Shown here: piece after piece, positions 5,913 to 7,253 of the stretch
Layout: every line of letters begins with the position of its first letter
How positions within the stretch are numbered: the stretch's first letter is position 1
Origin: Rhodocyclaceae bacterium
GTDB lineage: Bacteria; Pseudomonadota; Gammaproteobacteria; Burkholderiales; Rhodocyclaceae
DNA: 7,253 nucleotides
Direction: 5' to 3'
Assembly: GCA_017444505.1 (NCBI GenBank)
Contig: JAFSWK010000247.1
Span: forward strand, 1 to 7,253
The notes under the pieces: model-generated
Databases searched by the model: none
What the model saw: only the letters and a program-made list of their open reading frames with translations
Told to the model about the DNA's origin: nothing
Made by a program: the position numbers and the translations under genes

Positions 5913-6689
5913 ATGTCCCGAAAACTCATCATCGGCAACTGGAAAATGAACGGCAGCCTCGCCGCCAACGAGGCGCTCGTGCGTGCACTGACCAGCGCCG
6001 GGCTGGCGGAAAAGCCGGTCGATTGCGCCGTGTGTCCGCCGTCTGTGTATCTCGCCCAGCTTGCCGGTTTGCTGCAAGGCTCTTCGCTGATGCTGGGCGC
6101 GCAGACCGTACATGCCCGCGAAAACGGTGCGTTCACCGGCGACATCAGCGCCGCGATGCTTGCCGAACTGGGCTGCAAGCTGGTGCTGGTCGGCCATTCC
6201 GAACGCCGCGCCGGGCATGGCGAGGGCAGCGAACAAGTGGCCGCGCAGGCGCTGGCTGCGGTGCGCGCCGGTTTGTTGCCGGTCGTCTGTGTGGGCGAGT
6301 CGGCGGATGACCACGATGCCGGTCTGATGCAGGATGCGGTCACTTCGCAACTGGCGCCGCTGGCGGCGGCGAATGCCGAAGCGGGCGGCACCTTGCTGGA
6401 AAACCTGGTGATTGCCTATGAACCCATCTGGGCGATTGGCTCGGGCGAGGCGGCCACGCCGCAATACGTCAGCGTGGTGCTGGAATGTATCCGCGAATGG
6501 CTGGCTGAGACCGCGCCTGCGCTGGAAGAAGACAAACTGCCGCGCGTGCTCTACGGCGGCAGTGTGCGCCCGGGCAACGCCGGGGAACTGCTCGCGCTAC
6601 ACGCCTGCGGCGGCCTGCTGGTGGGCGGCGCGGCGCTGGTGGCGGAAGAATTTATCGCAATCTGCACTGCGGCGGCAGCGCAGGCGTAA
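5913..6689 (+). CDS. tpiA: Triosephosphate isomerase TpiA
   Basis: The 258-residue enzyme interconverts dihydroxyacetone phosphate and glyceraldehyde 3-phosphate in glycolysis and gluconeogenesis, as a cytoplasmic dimer with a TIM-barrel fold. Catalytic residues are all present: N9 and K11 in GNWKMNG, H95 in VGHSERR, and E170 in AYEPIWAIGSG, which also contains the flexible active-site loop. The phosphate-binding motifs YGGSV and GGLLVGGAAL follow near the C-terminus. Small departures from the common pattern are GAFTGDIS (D77 where E is usual) and GGAAL where GGASL is usual; neither removes a catalytic group. The length is typical. The ATG at 5913 has no clear Shine-Dalgarno (ACCACCT precedes it) but starts exactly at the conserved N-terminus. 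secG follows after 35 bp and is probably co-transcribed, a pairing conserved in betaproteobacteria. Confidence 0.98.
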   Translation: MSRKLIIGNWKMNGSLAANEALVRALTSAGLAEKPVDCAVCPPSVYLAQLAGLLQGSSLMLGAQTVHARENGAFTGDISAAMLAELGCKLVLVGHSERRAGHGEGSEQVAAQALAAVRAGLLPVVCVGESADDHDAGLMQDAVTSQLAPLAAANAEAGGTLLENLVIAYEPIWAIGSGEAATPQYVSVVLECIREWLAETAPALEEDKLPRVLYGGSVRPGNAGELLALHACGGLLVGGAALVAEEFIAICTAAAAQA

Positions 6690-6724
6690 CACGTAAAACG
6701 CAAGACAACAACGGACGAACGAGA

Positions 6725-7180
6725 ATGACGGATACGACGTATAGCTGGATTTTTTCTGTACTGCTCTCCATTCATGTCATGGTGGGCGTGGGCGTAGTGG
6801 GGCTGGTGCTGTTGCAGCACGGCAAAGGGGCGGACGCTGGCGCGGCCTTTGGTGGCGGCGGTTCGGCGGGCAGCCTGTTTGGTTCCTCGGGTTCGGCCAA
6901 CTTTTTCAGCCGCACCACGGCGGTGCTGGCGACGGTGTTTTTCCTCACCAGTCTGGGGCTGGGCTTTATTGCCGACCGCGCCGGCAAAAGCAGTGGTCCG
7001 GAAAGCATCATGAGCGGCGTGGAAGAGCCTGCCGCCGCGCCTGCGCTGGACGGTGTGGCACCTGTGCCGGGTGCGGAACCCGCCGCGCAACAGGCGGGCG
7101 AGGCGGATGTGCCCGTGCCGCAATCTGCGCCGGATGCGCCTGCGGGTGTCTCGGGCAATGTGGATGCCGTGCCGAAATGA
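6725..7180 (+). CDS. secG: Preprotein translocase subunit SecG
   Basis: SecG is the small inner-membrane subunit of the SecYEG channel and helps SecA-driven export. The 151-residue product has two membrane segments at about 8-31 (WIFSVLLSIHVMVGVGVVGLVLLQ) and 64-84 (TAVLATVFFLTSLGLGFIA). Between them lies the family signature QHGKGADAGAAFGGGGSAGSLFG and SANFFSRTT. Residues about 92-151 form an Ala/Pro/Val-rich tail without predicted structure, making the protein longer than E. coli SecG (110 residues); such tails are common in betaproteobacteria. The ATG at 6725 follows GGACGAACGAGA, which holds a plausible but weak Shine-Dalgarno. No terminator is visible before the tRNA promoter. Confidence 0.96.
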   Translation: MTDTTYSWIFSVLLSIHVMVGVGVVGLVLLQHGKGADAGAAFGGGGSAGSLFGSSGSANFFSRTTAVLATVFFLTSLGLGFIADRAGKSSGPESIMSGVEEPAAAPALDGVAPVPGAEPAAQQAGEADVPVPQSAPDAPAGVSGNVDAVPK

Positions 7181-7189
7181 TGCAGTGCA

Positions 7190-7220
7190 GCGGATTGTTG
7201 CCGGTGACGGGAAAATCCGC
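7190..7220 (+). repeat. Inverted repeat spanning the -35 region of the tRNA promoter
   Basis: GCGGATT at 7190-7196 is a perfect inverted repeat of AATCCGC at 7214-7220, with an inner CCG/CGG pair (7201-7203 with 7208-7210). It flanks the -35 and ends directly against the -10. It may be an operator, or a weak hairpin at the end of the secG transcript; without a T run it is not a standard terminator. The repeat is seen; the function is unknown. Confidence 0.35.
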
Positions 7221-7226
7221 TACAAT
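7198..7226 (+). promoter_or_regulatory. Sigma-70 type promoter for the tRNA-Leu (and probably genes beyond)
   Basis: TTGCCG (7198-7203) and TACAAT (7221-7226) are separated by exactly 17 bases, the best-spaced promoter in the window. Transcription would start near 7233, about six bases before the tRNA 5' end. Confidence 0.7.
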
Positions 7227-7238
7227 CTTCGATTCCGT

Positions 7239-7253
7239 GCCGACGTGGTGAAA
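7239..7253 (+). tRNA. tRNA-Leu, first 15 bases (3' truncated by the window)
   Basis: GCCGACGTGGTGAAA matches the 5' acceptor arm and D-arm start of a bacterial tRNA-Leu, with the conserved T8, G10 and A14 in place. The anticodon is outside the window. The position after secG is where betaproteobacteria and E. coli carry a tRNA-Leu. The assignment rests on this short match and synteny. Confidence 0.7.

Noticed and set aside
4847..6391. 514-codon minus-strand open frame spanning aroE, mtgA and tpiA
   Set aside because: It crosses three conserved + strand genes and their promoter, and its product is a compositional Ala/Arg/Pro/Ser mix with no domain.

Overview
This 7.25-kb, GC-rich window reads as ordinary chromosomal DNA from a flagellated betaproteobacterium. 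All genes are on the + strand. The gene order is the best taxonomic clue: tpiA-secG followed by a tRNA-Leu start (where a nuo operon usually follows in betaproteobacteria), and an RNB-type exoribonuclease followed by tonB-aroE-mtgA. That order resembles Rhodocyclales and relatives, but I cannot fix the genus by eye. I found no mobile element, CRISPR array, phage gene or toxin-antitoxin pair, and no clearly new system.

Layout. (1) 1-1125: the 3' end of flgE (hook protein), a strong hairpin in the flgE-flgF gap, flgF (proximal rod protein), then a textbook rho-independent terminator. The flagellar run stops at flgF; flgG does not follow. (2) 1142-3082: an extended -10 promoter and a 632-codon RNase II/R-family (RNB) exoribonuclease. 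(3) 3083-5800: a 169-bp leader with a tandem TGTGGAAAA repeat, a -10 element and a terminator-like hairpin, then the tightly packed run tonB-like, aroE and mtgA. tonB and aroE overlap by 17 bp, and aroE and mtgA by 4 bp. As written, mtgA is broken by a one-base deletion in an A run. (4) 5801-7253: a promoter, tpiA (triosephosphate isomerase), secG (Sec translocase subunit), a second promoter and the first 15 bases of a tRNA-Leu.

The genes do not form one pathway. They cover motility (flgE, flgF), RNA decay (RNB protein), envelope energy transduction (TonB), aromatic amino acid synthesis (AroE), cell-wall glycan polymerisation (MtgA), central carbon metabolism (TpiA) and protein export (SecG).

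Most worth a second look are the mtgA frameshift, the terminator-like structure between the tonB promoter and its start codon, the bulged 15-bp hairpin between flgE and flgF, the early end of the flagellar cluster, and the GC-rich discriminators shared by three promoters.
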